From: Gammaproteobacteria bacterium
GTDB lineage: Bacteria > Pseudomonadota > Gammaproteobacteria > Steroidobacterales > Woeseiaceae
Reading direction: 5' to 3'
DNA: 64,000 nucleotides
Assembly: GCA_024640305.1 (NCBI GenBank)
Contig: JAHEFG010000043.1
Span: 361,571 to 425,570 of the forward strand
Within the stretch, counting starts at the first letter, position 1, and every line of letters starts with the position of its first letter. The notes under the pieces were generated by a model. That model searched no databases. It worked only from the letters and a program-made list of their open reading frames with translations, and was not told the DNA's origin. Made by a program: the position numbers and the translations under genes. This document shows, piece after piece, positions 16,424 through 25,061 of the stretch.

Positions 16424-18229
16424 ATGACTACACTCGATGACTACCAATGGCTGTTCCGCAAGTCGCCCGCAATGGCAACGTCCATTGCCGAGGATGGCGT
16501 GTACCTGGATGTGAACGATGCATTCCTTGAGCGCCTGGGTTACGAGCGTGACGAAATGGTGGGCCGTCGTCCCGGTGATTTCGTCACGCTGGAGTCAGCG
16601 CACCGTATCGAGGAAGAATTCCTGCCAGTGCTGCGGCGCACAGGAAAGCTGGAGAACAAGCCCATCGGCTTTGTTGCAAAATCAGGCGAGATTGTCGAAT
16701 GCGTGACGAACTCACTGGTCGAATACGATCCGGGCGGCAACTATGTCCGAACTGTCGCGATGTACAGCGAGATTGCCGATCAGGCGAGGGTCAATTTCAA
16801 GTACCGACAACTTTATCGATCGACGCCCGCAATGCTGCACACGGTAGACAGGCACGGCAACATTGTCACCGTTACAGATCACTGGTTGCAGAAACTCGGC
16901 TATCAGCGCGATGAGGTCGTGGGGCGGCCAATTACAGACTTTATGACCAAGACCGATCGGCAACGGTTTACTGCTGGTCGCTTGAAGGAGCTAATGCTGC
17001 AAGGCGACTTCAATAACGATGCGCGCCAGCTCGTGACCAAAGACGGCCGCGTAATTGATCTGCTCGTGTCCGCCATCGCGCATCGCGATGAAAGTGGTGA
17101 GGTCGACCAGCTACTGGTCGCATCGAAGGATGTTTCAGAACGCAATCGCGCCGAGCGTGAATTGCGCGATTCGCTCGCCGAGAACGCACGTTTGCGGGAA
17201 GAACTGGAGCGCGAACGAGACTATCTCCGCGAGGAGGTCAATGTCGCTATGAATTTCGGCCACATTGTTGGCACGAGTCATGCGTTGCAGCGCATGCTCA
17301 AACGTGTGGAAGCAGTTGCGGAGACGCCTGCGAGTGTTTTGCTTCAAGGCGAGTCGGGCGTCGGCAAGGAGTTGGTCGCGCACGCAATTCATGCACGGAG
17401 TTCACGTGCAGACGGCCCCCTCGTAAAAGTGAACTGCGCGTCGATACCTAAGGAGTTGTTCGAAAGCGAGTTTTTTGGGCACATAAAAGGTGCCTTCACG
17501 GGCGCGCATCGTGATCGTGTCGGCCGGTTTCAGCTGGCGGACGGCGGTACGATCTTTCTCGATGAGGTTGGCGAAATACCGCTTGAGCTGCAAAGCAAAT
17601 TATTGCGCGTGTTGCAGGAAAGTGAATTCGAGCGCGTCGGCGATGATGTTACCCGGTCAGTGGATGTACGCGTAATCGCGGCGACCAACAGGAATCTCGA
17701 ACAGTTAATTGTCGATGGGGAATTTCGAGAAGATCTGTTCTATCGGCTTAGCGTCTTCCCGGTTGACGTACCGCCGTTGCGAGAGCGCGAAGAAGACATC
17801 ATCCAGCTAGCACAACATTTTTTGGAGGTAACCTGCAACGACTTCGGGCGGGACCAAATGACGTTAACCCGTGCGCAAGCAGAAAATCTTCTCGATTACG
17901 GTTGGCCAGGGAATGTTCGGGAACTCAAGAACGTCATCGAGCGTGCGGTAATTCTATCGCCCGGGAATGTCTTGCGCCTTGATCTATCCATGCCTAATCT
18001 AAGTGTTGTAGAGACTGGCACCAATGCGAAAACCTCAGCGGGCAACAACGAAATAATGACCGAGAAAGAAATGCGAGCATTTCAAAAGCAGAATACGGCG
18101 GCGGCGCTCAAAAAGACGGGCTGGCGTGTATCCGGCGCCGAAGGAGCTGCGGAGTTGCTGGGCGTAAGGCCGACAACACTGGCGGACAGAATTCGCGCAT
18201 ACGGCTTGCAGAAACCGACTCGGCCGTAA
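16424..18229 (+). CDS. PAS-PAS sigma-54-dependent transcriptional activator
   Basis: 601 aa. Two PAS sensor domains (about residues 5-120 and 125-245), a coiled-coil linker (243-275), an AAA+ sigma-54 interaction domain and a Fis-type helix-turn-helix at the C-terminus (about 555-598). Walker A is GESGVGKE at 309-316, the sigma-54 contact loop GAFTGA at 356-361 and Walker B GTIFLDE at 375-381, so it should be an active RpoN-dependent ATPase. No receiver domain, so the signal is likely a ligand or redox state sensed by the PAS domains. It is divergent from a small exported-peptide gene with a -24/-12 promoter, its most probable target. Confidence 0.9.
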   Translation: MTTLDDYQWLFRKSPAMATSIAEDGVYLDVNDAFLERLGYERDEMVGRRPGDFVTLESAHRIEEEFLPVLRRTGKLENKPIGFVAKSGEIVECVTNSLVEYDPGGNYVRTVAMYSEIADQARVNFKYRQLYRSTPAMLHTVDRHGNIVTVTDHWLQKLGYQRDEVVGRPITDFMTKTDRQRFTAGRLKELMLQGDFNNDARQLVTKDGRVIDLLVSAIAHRDESGEVDQLLVASKDVSERNRAERELRDSLAENARLREELERERDYLREEVNVAMNFGHIVGTSHALQRMLKRVEAVAETPASVLLQGESGVGKELVAHAIHARSSRADGPLVKVNCASIPKELFESEFFGHIKGAFTGAHRDRVGRFQLADGGTIFLDEVGEIPLELQSKLLRVLQESEFERVGDDVTRSVDVRVIAATNRNLEQLIVDGEFREDLFYRLSVFPVDVPPLREREEDIIQLAQHFLEVTCNDFGRDQMTLTRAQAENLLDYGWPGNVRELKNVIERAVILSPGNVLRLDLSMPNLSVVETGTNAKTSAGNNEIMTEKEMRAFQKQNTAAALKKTGWRVSGAEGAAELLGVRPTTLADRIRAYGLQKPTRP

Positions 18230-18238
18230 CGATACAAT

Positions 18239-19657
18239 ATGCGCATCAACCGATATCTGATCAGCCTGCTCTTGTTGTGTCTTCTGCCGCAGGCGGCCAT
18301 GACATCAGATCTGCCATTGCCGGTACAAAGCGCACTGAATCACCGCAAGCTGCCACATGACTCGTTGAGTATGTATGTTCGGGATCTCGACAGCGGTGAA
18401 ACAGTACTCCAGTGGCAGGACAATGTACCGCGCAACCCCGGTTCCACAATTAAGCTCCTGACGACGTTGGTCGCGCTAGATGTTCTCGGGTCGACTTACC
18501 GCTGGAATACGAACATCTATGCTCTTGGTGAGGTCGAGAATGGAGTGCTGAACGGCGACCTGCTCATCGAGGGTCATGGTGATCCGTTCCTGGTTACCGA
18601 GCGTGTCTGGCAATTGCTGCGGCGTGTAAGGCAGACCGGCCTCCGAAAAATTAATGGCGACTTGCTTATCGACGATAGCTACTTCGATATCCTAAATCAT
18701 GATCCTGCTGCGTTTGATCGCCAGCCATTGCGCTCCTACAACGTTGCGCCCAACGCACTGCTCATGAATTACAAGACCGTTCGATACTGGTTCGAACCGG
18801 ATCACGACGGCAAAGCTGTCCACGTCTGGCTGGATCCGCCGCTTGAGAATCTGAGTGTTGATAATCGCCTGTCACTGGTGGCCGGCGCGTGTCGCGGGTT
18901 TCAGCGCGGAATAACGGTTTCTGCGAACGAAGCGATAAACAAGATGACCTTTAGCGGCCGCTTCCCTGCAGGTTGTAAGCGATATGCGATGAGCAGATCG
19001 GCACTAAGCCACAATGACTTCGTCTATGGCCTCTTTACGTCGCTATGGCGTGAATCTGGCGGAGAGTTTAATGGTGGCTGGAAGAGTCAGATTGCACCGG
19101 AAGACGTCGAGCCGCTGATCTCGTTCCGATCGTTGCCGTTGGCGGATATCATTACGCGCGTCAACAAGCACAGCAATAACGTCATGGCGCGGCAGCTTCT
19201 TTACACGCTGTCCGCAGAGGTCCTTGGTGAGCCAGGTACGGAAGCGGGCGGGCGAAAAGTTGTCGGTGAATGGTTGGGCGACAAAGGGCTCGAGTTTTCG
19301 GAGTTCGCTTTTGATAATGGCGCCGGACTGTCACGCGATGTGCGTATGACGGCACGCGACTTCGGCGCAATGCTGCATTTTGCCTGGCGACAGCCATACA
19401 TGCCTGAGTACGTATCATCGTTGTCGCTGTCAGGACTCGACGGCACCTTGTCGAACAGGATGGACGACAGCCCGTTGGAAGGCTCGGCACACCTCAAAAC
19501 AGGAACGTTAGACGACGTCTCCGCCATAGCAGGATATCTGCAGGCGAAGTCAGGTCGGCGCTTTATTGTTGTTGTCCTGCAGAACGAAAAGGACATTCAT
19601 CGTGGGTATGGTGAAGAAGTGCAGGAGTCACTGCTGCGCTGGTTGTACGAGCAATGA
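18239..19657 (+). CDS. dacB: D-alanyl-D-alanine carboxypeptidase/endopeptidase PBP4
   Basis: 472 aa, class C low-molecular-mass penicillin-binding protein of the DacB/PBP4 type. Signal peptide at residues 1-22. The three active-site motifs are present: S69-T-I-K72, SNN in NKHSNNVMAR and KTG in HLKTGTLDDVS. The enzyme trims D-Ala and cleaves DD-crosslinks in periplasmic peptidoglycan. It starts 10 nt after the regulator stop, so read-through from the regulator is possible, though its function is housekeeping. Confidence 0.92.
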   Translation: MRINRYLISLLLLCLLPQAAMTSDLPLPVQSALNHRKLPHDSLSMYVRDLDSGETVLQWQDNVPRNPGSTIKLLTTLVALDVLGSTYRWNTNIYALGEVENGVLNGDLLIEGHGDPFLVTERVWQLLRRVRQTGLRKINGDLLIDDSYFDILNHDPAAFDRQPLRSYNVAPNALLMNYKTVRYWFEPDHDGKAVHVWLDPPLENLSVDNRLSLVAGACRGFQRGITVSANEAINKMTFSGRFPAGCKRYAMSRSALSHNDFVYGLFTSLWRESGGEFNGGWKSQIAPEDVEPLISFRSLPLADIITRVNKHSNNVMARQLLYTLSAEVLGEPGTEAGGRKVVGEWLGDKGLEFSEFAFDNGAGLSRDVRMTARDFGAMLHFAWRQPYMPEYVSSLSLSGLDGTLSNRMDDSPLEGSAHLKTGTLDDVSAIAGYLQAKSGRRFIVVVLQNEKDIHRGYGEEVQESLLRWLYEQ

Positions 19658-19723
19658 CCAGTATGCGGTTCAGACACGAATGGCTGTAGTAGACTCTTGC
19701 GTAATGAGACTTGGAGAATGATG

Positions 19724-20311
19724 ATGCGTCTGTTTATTAGTGTATTGGTGCTTGTGCCGCTATTTGCGTCGGCGCAAACCGCTTACGTCACGGATACACT
19801 GCAACTCGGCTTGCATCAGGCATCCGATACCAGCGACCGCCCGTTCCGTAATCTCGATAGCGGACAAGAGCTCGAAATCCTGTCACGGACAACCTATTAC
19901 GCGAACGTGCGATTGCCAGATGGTGCGGTTGGCTGGGTAAAAGCGGGCTTTCTCGTCAACGACAAGCCGGCCAAACTGATAGTTGCTGAAACGCGTGCCG
20001 AAGCGGACAGGCTTGCCGGAGAGCTTGAGAAGTTGCGAAATGCCTTCGCCGCGCCCGCCGCGACCATCGATTCGCTAAACGAGCAAGTTACTGACTTGCA
20101 GGCCCGACTGGAAGACAGCGACGCAAAGTCAGTCGAGCTCGGCGAACAAAATGCCAGCCTGCAAAAACGGCAGTCGCAATACAAGAACAGCATGCCTTTG
20201 CAATGGGTCGCCGGGGCAGCTGGTTTCTGTCTGATCGGTGGGTTTCTTTTCGGTCTGTGGTGGGTCGACCAGCGCAGCCGCAGGCGTCACGGCGGCATCC
20301 GAATATACTAA
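19724..20311 (+). CDS. SH3-domain membrane protein (YgiM-like)
   Basis: About 195 aa. Three successive ATGs occur at 19718, 19721 and 19724; GGAG at 19713-19716 gives the best spacing to 19724. A signal peptide (LFISVLVLVPLFASA) is followed by a bacterial SH3 domain (about 20-85, LRNLDSGQELEIL and GWVKAGFLV type pattern), a coiled coil (about 90-155) and a C-terminal membrane segment with a basic tail. This is the TIGR04211 SH3-and-anchor layout of E. coli YgiM. Likely periplasmic and anchored in the inner membrane; function not established. Confidence 0.82.
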   Translation: MRLFISVLVLVPLFASAQTAYVTDTLQLGLHQASDTSDRPFRNLDSGQELEILSRTTYYANVRLPDGAVGWVKAGFLVNDKPAKLIVAETRAEADRLAGELEKLRNAFAAPAATIDSLNEQVTDLQARLEDSDAKSVELGEQNASLQKRQSQYKNSMPLQWVAGAAGFCLIGGFLFGLWWVDQRSRRRHGGIRIY

Positions 20312-20320
20312 ATGCAGTAT

Positions 20321-21331
20321 CTAGGCCGCAGCGGTCATACCATCAGAGCAACCGCCGCGAACTGGCAGTGTGGTGCTCGCGAACAGCTTGTCGATGTCCG
20401 CCTGCGATCGGACGTTGCGAGTCTGTTCGAGTTGGTCGCTCGTAATGTGCGGCGCGAATAACTTAACAAAGTCGAGCATGTAGCGACGCAAGACGATGTC
20501 TTTGCGAAAACCTATCCACGTGGTGCTGCGCGGGAACAATCCTTCGGCGCCAATCGCCGTCAAGTCCTGTTGATCCGCGCAATCTTCGGCCATGCTGGCA
20601 ACTATGCCGACACCGAGGCCCATACGTACATATGTTTTGATAACGTCCGCATCGCGAGCAGTAAACACGACATCCGGTTCAAGTCCCTGCTCGGCAAAAG
20701 CACGTTTGAGTGACGACTGGCCGCCAAAACTGAAAACGTAGGTAACGAGGGGGTGCTGCGCCAGGTCGTCGAGCGTTAACTTGCGCTCCAGTTGCGCAAG
20801 CTCATGCTCTTTCGGGACGACAATTTTGCGATCCCAGTGATAGCTCGGTACAAGGTACAAACCGCTAAACAGATCATGCGAACCGGTCGCAATTGCGAAA
20901 TCGATTTCGTTGGCGGAAACCATGTCGGCAATCTGCTCTGAAGTTCCCTGGTGCAGGTTGAGGTTAACCTTCGGGTAACGTTCTCGAAATTCTCGAATGA
21001 CATCAGGAAGTACATATCGAGCTTGAGTATGCGTGGTCGCGATTGACAGCGTTCCCTCTTCCTCCTGGTAATAGTCTGAGGCAAGACTTCGGATATTCTC
21101 TACCTCCTGCATGATCAGCCGTGATCGATCGATCACCTGCTGACCGGCGGCAGTGACGGCGCCAAGGCTCTTGCCCTTGCGCGTAAACAACTGCAGGCCA
21201 AGCTCTTCCTCGAGTAATTTTAATTGTTTGCTGACCCCCGGTTGCGACGTGTACAGCCTGTCCGCGGCTGCGGTGATGTTCAGCCCGTTGTCGACGATGG
21301 CAATCAAATACTTGAGTTGTTGTAGTTTCAT
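20321..21331 (-). CDS. cysB: LysR-family regulator CysB
   Basis: 336 aa from ATG 21331. The N-terminal winged helix matches CysB/Cbl closely (MKLQQLKYLIAIVDNGLNIT, TSQPGVSKQLKLLEEELG), and the effector domain contains TTHTQARYVLP and HQGTSEQIADMV, typical CysB residues for binding acetylserine. CysB activates sulfate assimilation and cysteine synthesis under sulfur limitation. It is divergent from cysK, an expected target. The in-frame extension to 21388 is not homologous. Confidence 0.9.
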   Translation of the reverse strand: MKLQQLKYLIAIVDNGLNITAAADRLYTSQPGVSKQLKLLEEELGLQLFTRKGKSLGAVTAAGQQVIDRSRLIMQEVENIRSLASDYYQEEEGTLSIATTHTQARYVLPDVIREFRERYPKVNLNLHQGTSEQIADMVSANEIDFAIATGSHDLFSGLYLVPSYHWDRKIVVPKEHELAQLERKLTLDDLAQHPLVTYVFSFGGQSSLKRAFAEQGLEPDVVFTARDADVIKTYVRMGLGVGIVASMAEDCADQQDLTAIGAEGLFPRSTTWIGFRKDIVLRRYMLDFVKLFAPHITSDQLEQTRNVRSQADIDKLFASTTLPVRGGCSDGMTAAA

Positions 21332-21609
21332 ACTGTGCGTCGTCTCAGTGTCTTCATATGTGACCACGTAAAGATGCGATCGTTTCAATCACGGTTCGAC
21401 AAATTTGCCTGTTGCCTGACCGGGCTCTCTGTCACAAACATTAGATGCCGCAAAACAAAATTTAGAGGTATATATAACACACGGTTATAACAACGAAAAA
21501 AATGAGTTTTATTAATGGCTTGCGTATGGAGTGATGGGCGCTGATGGGAAATTATTTTCGTGTTAGCCTCATATACTTGGTTGCGAACAATAATTAGAAG
21601 GATCAACAA
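21332..21609. promoter_or_regulatory. cysB-cysK divergent intergenic region
   Basis: 278 nt, AT-rich in its right two thirds, separating divergent cysB and cysK. CysB family regulators normally bind such spacers; no clear consensus can be assigned by eye. AGAAGGA directly precedes the cysK ATG. No open frame with coding character is seen here. Confidence 0.4.
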
Positions 21610-22563
21610 ATGATTTACGACAATATATTGCAGACGATCGGCAATACGCCGATCGTACGTCTTAATCGTATGGGCCCGGAGCACGTTGAGCTGTACGTCA
21701 AGGTTGAATCCTTCAACCCGATGGCGTCCGTGAAGGATCGTCTCGCATTTGCCATCATTAATGACGCGGAGCAAAAAGGTATTCTGAAGCCAGGCCAGGC
21801 GGTTATTGAGGCAACGTCTGGCAACACCGGTATTGCATTAGCAATGGTCTGTGCTGCGAAAGGACACCCTTTTGTCGCGGTAATGGCAGATTCATTTTCG
21901 ATAGAGCGGCGCAAAATCATGCGCGGACTAGGAGCCAAGGTTATTTTGACGCCGGCGGCAGAACGCGGTACCGGCATGGTTAAGAGGGCCGAGGAGTTGG
22001 CGAAGAAACACGGTTGGTTTCTTGCGAGCCAATTCGAGAATCCGGCCAACCCCGAATTTCACGCAAATACGACGGCACCGGAAATTCTTAGGGATTTCGC
22101 GGGCAGGCGTCTTGATTACTGGGTTACCGGGTATGGAACGGGCGGCACAATGAGTGGTGCCGGCAGAATCCTCAAGGCAGCCAGGCCAGACCTGACGGTC
22201 GTGGCGACGGAACCGGAAGCAGCGGCACTACTCGCTGGTAATGATTGGGCTCCGCACAAGATCCAGGGTTGGACGCCGGATTTCATTCCCGAGGTACTTG
22301 ATCGTAATGTGTACGATCAGCTGTTGTCGGTAAACGATGATCGAGCAATCGAGGTGTCGCGTGAATTGGCACACAAGGAAGGTATCTTTACGGGTATTTC
22401 ATCAGGTGCGACCCTGGCTACCGCGCTGAACGTCGCCGAGAGCGCCACTGCAGGATCTGTCATTCTCGCGATGTTGCCGGATACGGGTGAGCGTTACCTG
22501 TCGACGCCACTATTTGAAGGTGTAAACGAAGGTTCGGACGACGATTGGCTGGAATCGCAATAG
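21610..22563 (+). CDS. cysK: Cysteine synthase (O-acetylserine sulfhydrylase)
   Basis: 317 aa fold type II PLP enzyme. PLP lysine in MASVKDRLA (about residue 42), substrate loop ATSGNTGIALA, phosphate loop GYGTGGTMSGAG and the C-terminal SSGATLA serine contacting the pyridine. It makes cysteine from O-acetylserine and sulfide; a CysM preference cannot be excluded from sequence. Divergent from cysB, consistent with the cysteine regulon. Confidence 0.9.
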   Translation: MIYDNILQTIGNTPIVRLNRMGPEHVELYVKVESFNPMASVKDRLAFAIINDAEQKGILKPGQAVIEATSGNTGIALAMVCAAKGHPFVAVMADSFSIERRKIMRGLGAKVILTPAAERGTGMVKRAEELAKKHGWFLASQFENPANPEFHANTTAPEILRDFAGRRLDYWVTGYGTGGTMSGAGRILKAARPDLTVVATEPEAAALLAGNDWAPHKIQGWTPDFIPEVLDRNVYDQLLSVNDDRAIEVSRELAHKEGIFTGISSGATLATALNVAESATAGSVILAMLPDTGERYLSTPLFEGVNEGSDDDWLESQ

Positions 22564-22718
22564 TGAACAATCGAGATGAAGCGTTCGCCGGCACTGGCAG
22601 GCGTTTTGTATTTTGAACCGATCGGACGAATATTTTGGTGAAAAAGCACGTAATTAGCTGATTTTCAGGTAAAAACGGTTTTTCTTGAGACCCAAGTCAC
22701 ATCCTGATTTGTGCGCAA

Positions 22719-24983
22719 ATGGCATCGTGGACTCTTCGAGGTGCATTGCCTTCTCAATTGGATCGAACATTGTCAGCTGATCTGCATACGCTGCAAACAA
22801 TAAAAAACGTCGGTAAGGCGAAAGGCCTGCTGCACTCGCTCGTGCCGCGTGCTCAGTGCTTCTGTTTTTATGGTTCGGATCGTCAATGTATCTGGAGTAG
22901 TGACGGTGCGGATGACTACGAGGTGGACAATTTTGTCGTCGATCTGCCTGACGAATTGATAGACGGTGCCACTGGCGATGAGGAAGCAATTCGACGCACG
23001 CTCAAGTCCGGTCGAACCTCGCTCGCGTTGCCTGTTTACGATGACGCTGGGAATCGACTTGGTCTATTGGTCGCGGTATTTTCCCGCAATGCGGGCAAGT
23101 CATCTTCATTCAATCCGAAGATGCTCGTCAACATCTTGCGTCCCGCAGTTGATCTAATTGGCGAAAGCCTTGTTCTCGGTCAGAACCTGCAGACTGCAGC
23201 GAGGCAAAGCGAACAGATAGAAAATGAATTGACACTTGTCTATGAGGTCGATGAAAAGATCCATGGAACGTCCCGCAGTCATGCCGGGCTGGCACAGTTG
23301 GTCGGTCAAAGCGGTCGGTTTCTGGGTATCGCGTACAGCGTACTACTGATTCCGTCAAAACGAATTCGGGTTAGCGCGACACACTCGAGCTGGAAGAGCG
23401 TCAATCGCAAGATTCTCGACAGATACCTGATCGATCACCTGATGCCCAAGCTTGAAGAAAAACGCTGGCCTGCAGTATTTGAAATTCCCGGGATCGATGG
23501 TGCAGATGATGCCCTGGGTAAAGGCTACCAGACACTCCTCTGCCCGATCCTTGACAGGCATGGCAATCTCGAAGGGGTTCTGGCCCAGCTGGGACGAATC
23601 AACCACGATAGTTTTTCGAAATCCGACCGCCGTTTTATGGCGCACATCGTCCGCAAGGTCGAATATGTCGTCGAGCAGTCCTTCGATGCAATGACCGGGC
23701 TCATGAACCGCTCGGGATTCGAAGCGCAGTTACAGGAGTCGGCCAAAACGCTGTCTACAAATAATGATGTTCACCAGCTCATCTATTTCGATCTCGATAA
23801 CCTGCAACTTGTAAATGACACTTTCAATCGTGATGCCGGAGATGCCGTCATCGTGCATTTTGCGCGCCTGCTCGAAGAGGATTTGTCGCGTCATGCTGTC
23901 GTGTCCAGACTGGCAGGCGATGATTTCTGCATTTTACTCACACATTCAGACACCGACAGTGCGATGCAACTCGCCCAGTCCATTCGAGACCGAGGCCAGT
24001 CACTGCGCTACCTTGAAGGTGATAAATCACTGCAGATAACGATGAGCATCGGTATCGCCGACTTTAGCGAAAACACTGACGGTGGTGCCGCGCTGACGAC
24101 AGCCAGGATGGCATGTGAGGCGGCCAAGGAGCACGGTCGCGATCGCATCGAAATCTACGATGATCAGAATCTGAGCCTTATTCGCCGCCATGATGACATG
24201 CAGTTAGTCACGCGAATCCAGCAGGCGCTCGATGGCGATGAGTTCGAGCTGTTTGTACAACCGATAATCAGCCTCAGTGGTCGTGACGAACAACTGCGTT
24301 TCGAAATCCTGCTGCGAATGAAAGACGAAAGCGGCGAAGAAATTCCGACTAGCTCGTTCTTCTCGGCTGCGGAGCGGTACAAACTCATGCCGCAGATAGA
24401 TCGCTGGGTAATATCCAATACTATGGCGAAACTCTCGACGGAAGAGGGAGTGCCAGCATTAGACAAGACTATCTTTTCGATTAACTTGTCCGGCCAGTCG
24501 ATGAGCGATGATGACATTCTGGAATTTATCAAGGATGAGCTCGAAAATTGTGGGTTACCGGCAGAACGCCTGGGGTTCGAGGTAACAGAGTCGGCCGCAG
24601 TCTCCAACCTGAAAAAGGCACAGACGCTAATCGACGCGCTGCATGGCTGGGGCTGCAGGATTTCGCTGGACGATTTCGGCGCCGGGTTGAGCTCTTTTGC
24701 TTATCTCAAAAACTTCAACGTCGACACACTGAAAATTGACGGTAGTTTCATCCGCGATATCACCGATAACCGCATATCAGAGTCGATGGTGGCGGCTATC
24801 ACGCAGGTTGCCAAAGTCATGGAGCTCGATACCGTTGCAGAATACGTTGAGAGTGAAGAGGCACGTGAGTTGATTACTGAATTGGGTGTGGATTTTGCAC
24901 AAGGTCATATTGTCGGTCGCCCGATACCGTTGGGAGACGCGCTGCAGCAGCTGCAAATTGACCTGAAGACGTCTACGGCCTAG
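22719..24983 (+). CDS. GGDEF-EAL protein with degenerate GGDEF
   Basis: 754 aa, no membrane segment. An N-terminal sensory region (about residues 1-310, probably GAF-like), a GGDEF domain with the A-site changed to AGDDF (about 400), and an EAL domain (about 500-745). EAL residues for phosphodiesterase activity look intact: EIL at the EAL site, SINLSG, FEVTES, SLDDFGAG, LKIDGSF, VAEYVES and FAQG. It probably hydrolyses c-di-GMP, with the GGDEF part inactive or GTP-sensing. In organisms with type IV pili such proteins (FimX type) often regulate twitching. Confidence 0.87.
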   Translation: MASWTLRGALPSQLDRTLSADLHTLQTIKNVGKAKGLLHSLVPRAQCFCFYGSDRQCIWSSDGADDYEVDNFVVDLPDELIDGATGDEEAIRRTLKSGRTSLALPVYDDAGNRLGLLVAVFSRNAGKSSSFNPKMLVNILRPAVDLIGESLVLGQNLQTAARQSEQIENELTLVYEVDEKIHGTSRSHAGLAQLVGQSGRFLGIAYSVLLIPSKRIRVSATHSSWKSVNRKILDRYLIDHLMPKLEEKRWPAVFEIPGIDGADDALGKGYQTLLCPILDRHGNLEGVLAQLGRINHDSFSKSDRRFMAHIVRKVEYVVEQSFDAMTGLMNRSGFEAQLQESAKTLSTNNDVHQLIYFDLDNLQLVNDTFNRDAGDAVIVHFARLLEEDLSRHAVVSRLAGDDFCILLTHSDTDSAMQLAQSIRDRGQSLRYLEGDKSLQITMSIGIADFSENTDGGAALTTARMACEAAKEHGRDRIEIYDDQNLSLIRRHDDMQLVTRIQQALDGDEFELFVQPIISLSGRDEQLRFEILLRMKDESGEEIPTSSFFSAAERYKLMPQIDRWVISNTMAKLSTEEGVPALDKTIFSINLSGQSMSDDDILEFIKDELENCGLPAERLGFEVTESAAVSNLKKAQTLIDALHGWGCRISLDDFGAGLSSFAYLKNFNVDTLKIDGSFIRDITDNRISESMVAAITQVAKVMELDTVAEYVESEEARELITELGVDFAQGHIVGRPIPLGDALQQLQIDLKTSTA

Positions 24984-25061
24984 GCCGCCATATCGGTTAA
25001 TCGGAAATTGCATGCAATTCGGTGTCGAGACTCCTGACTCCGGACTGATAGACTCACTTGC

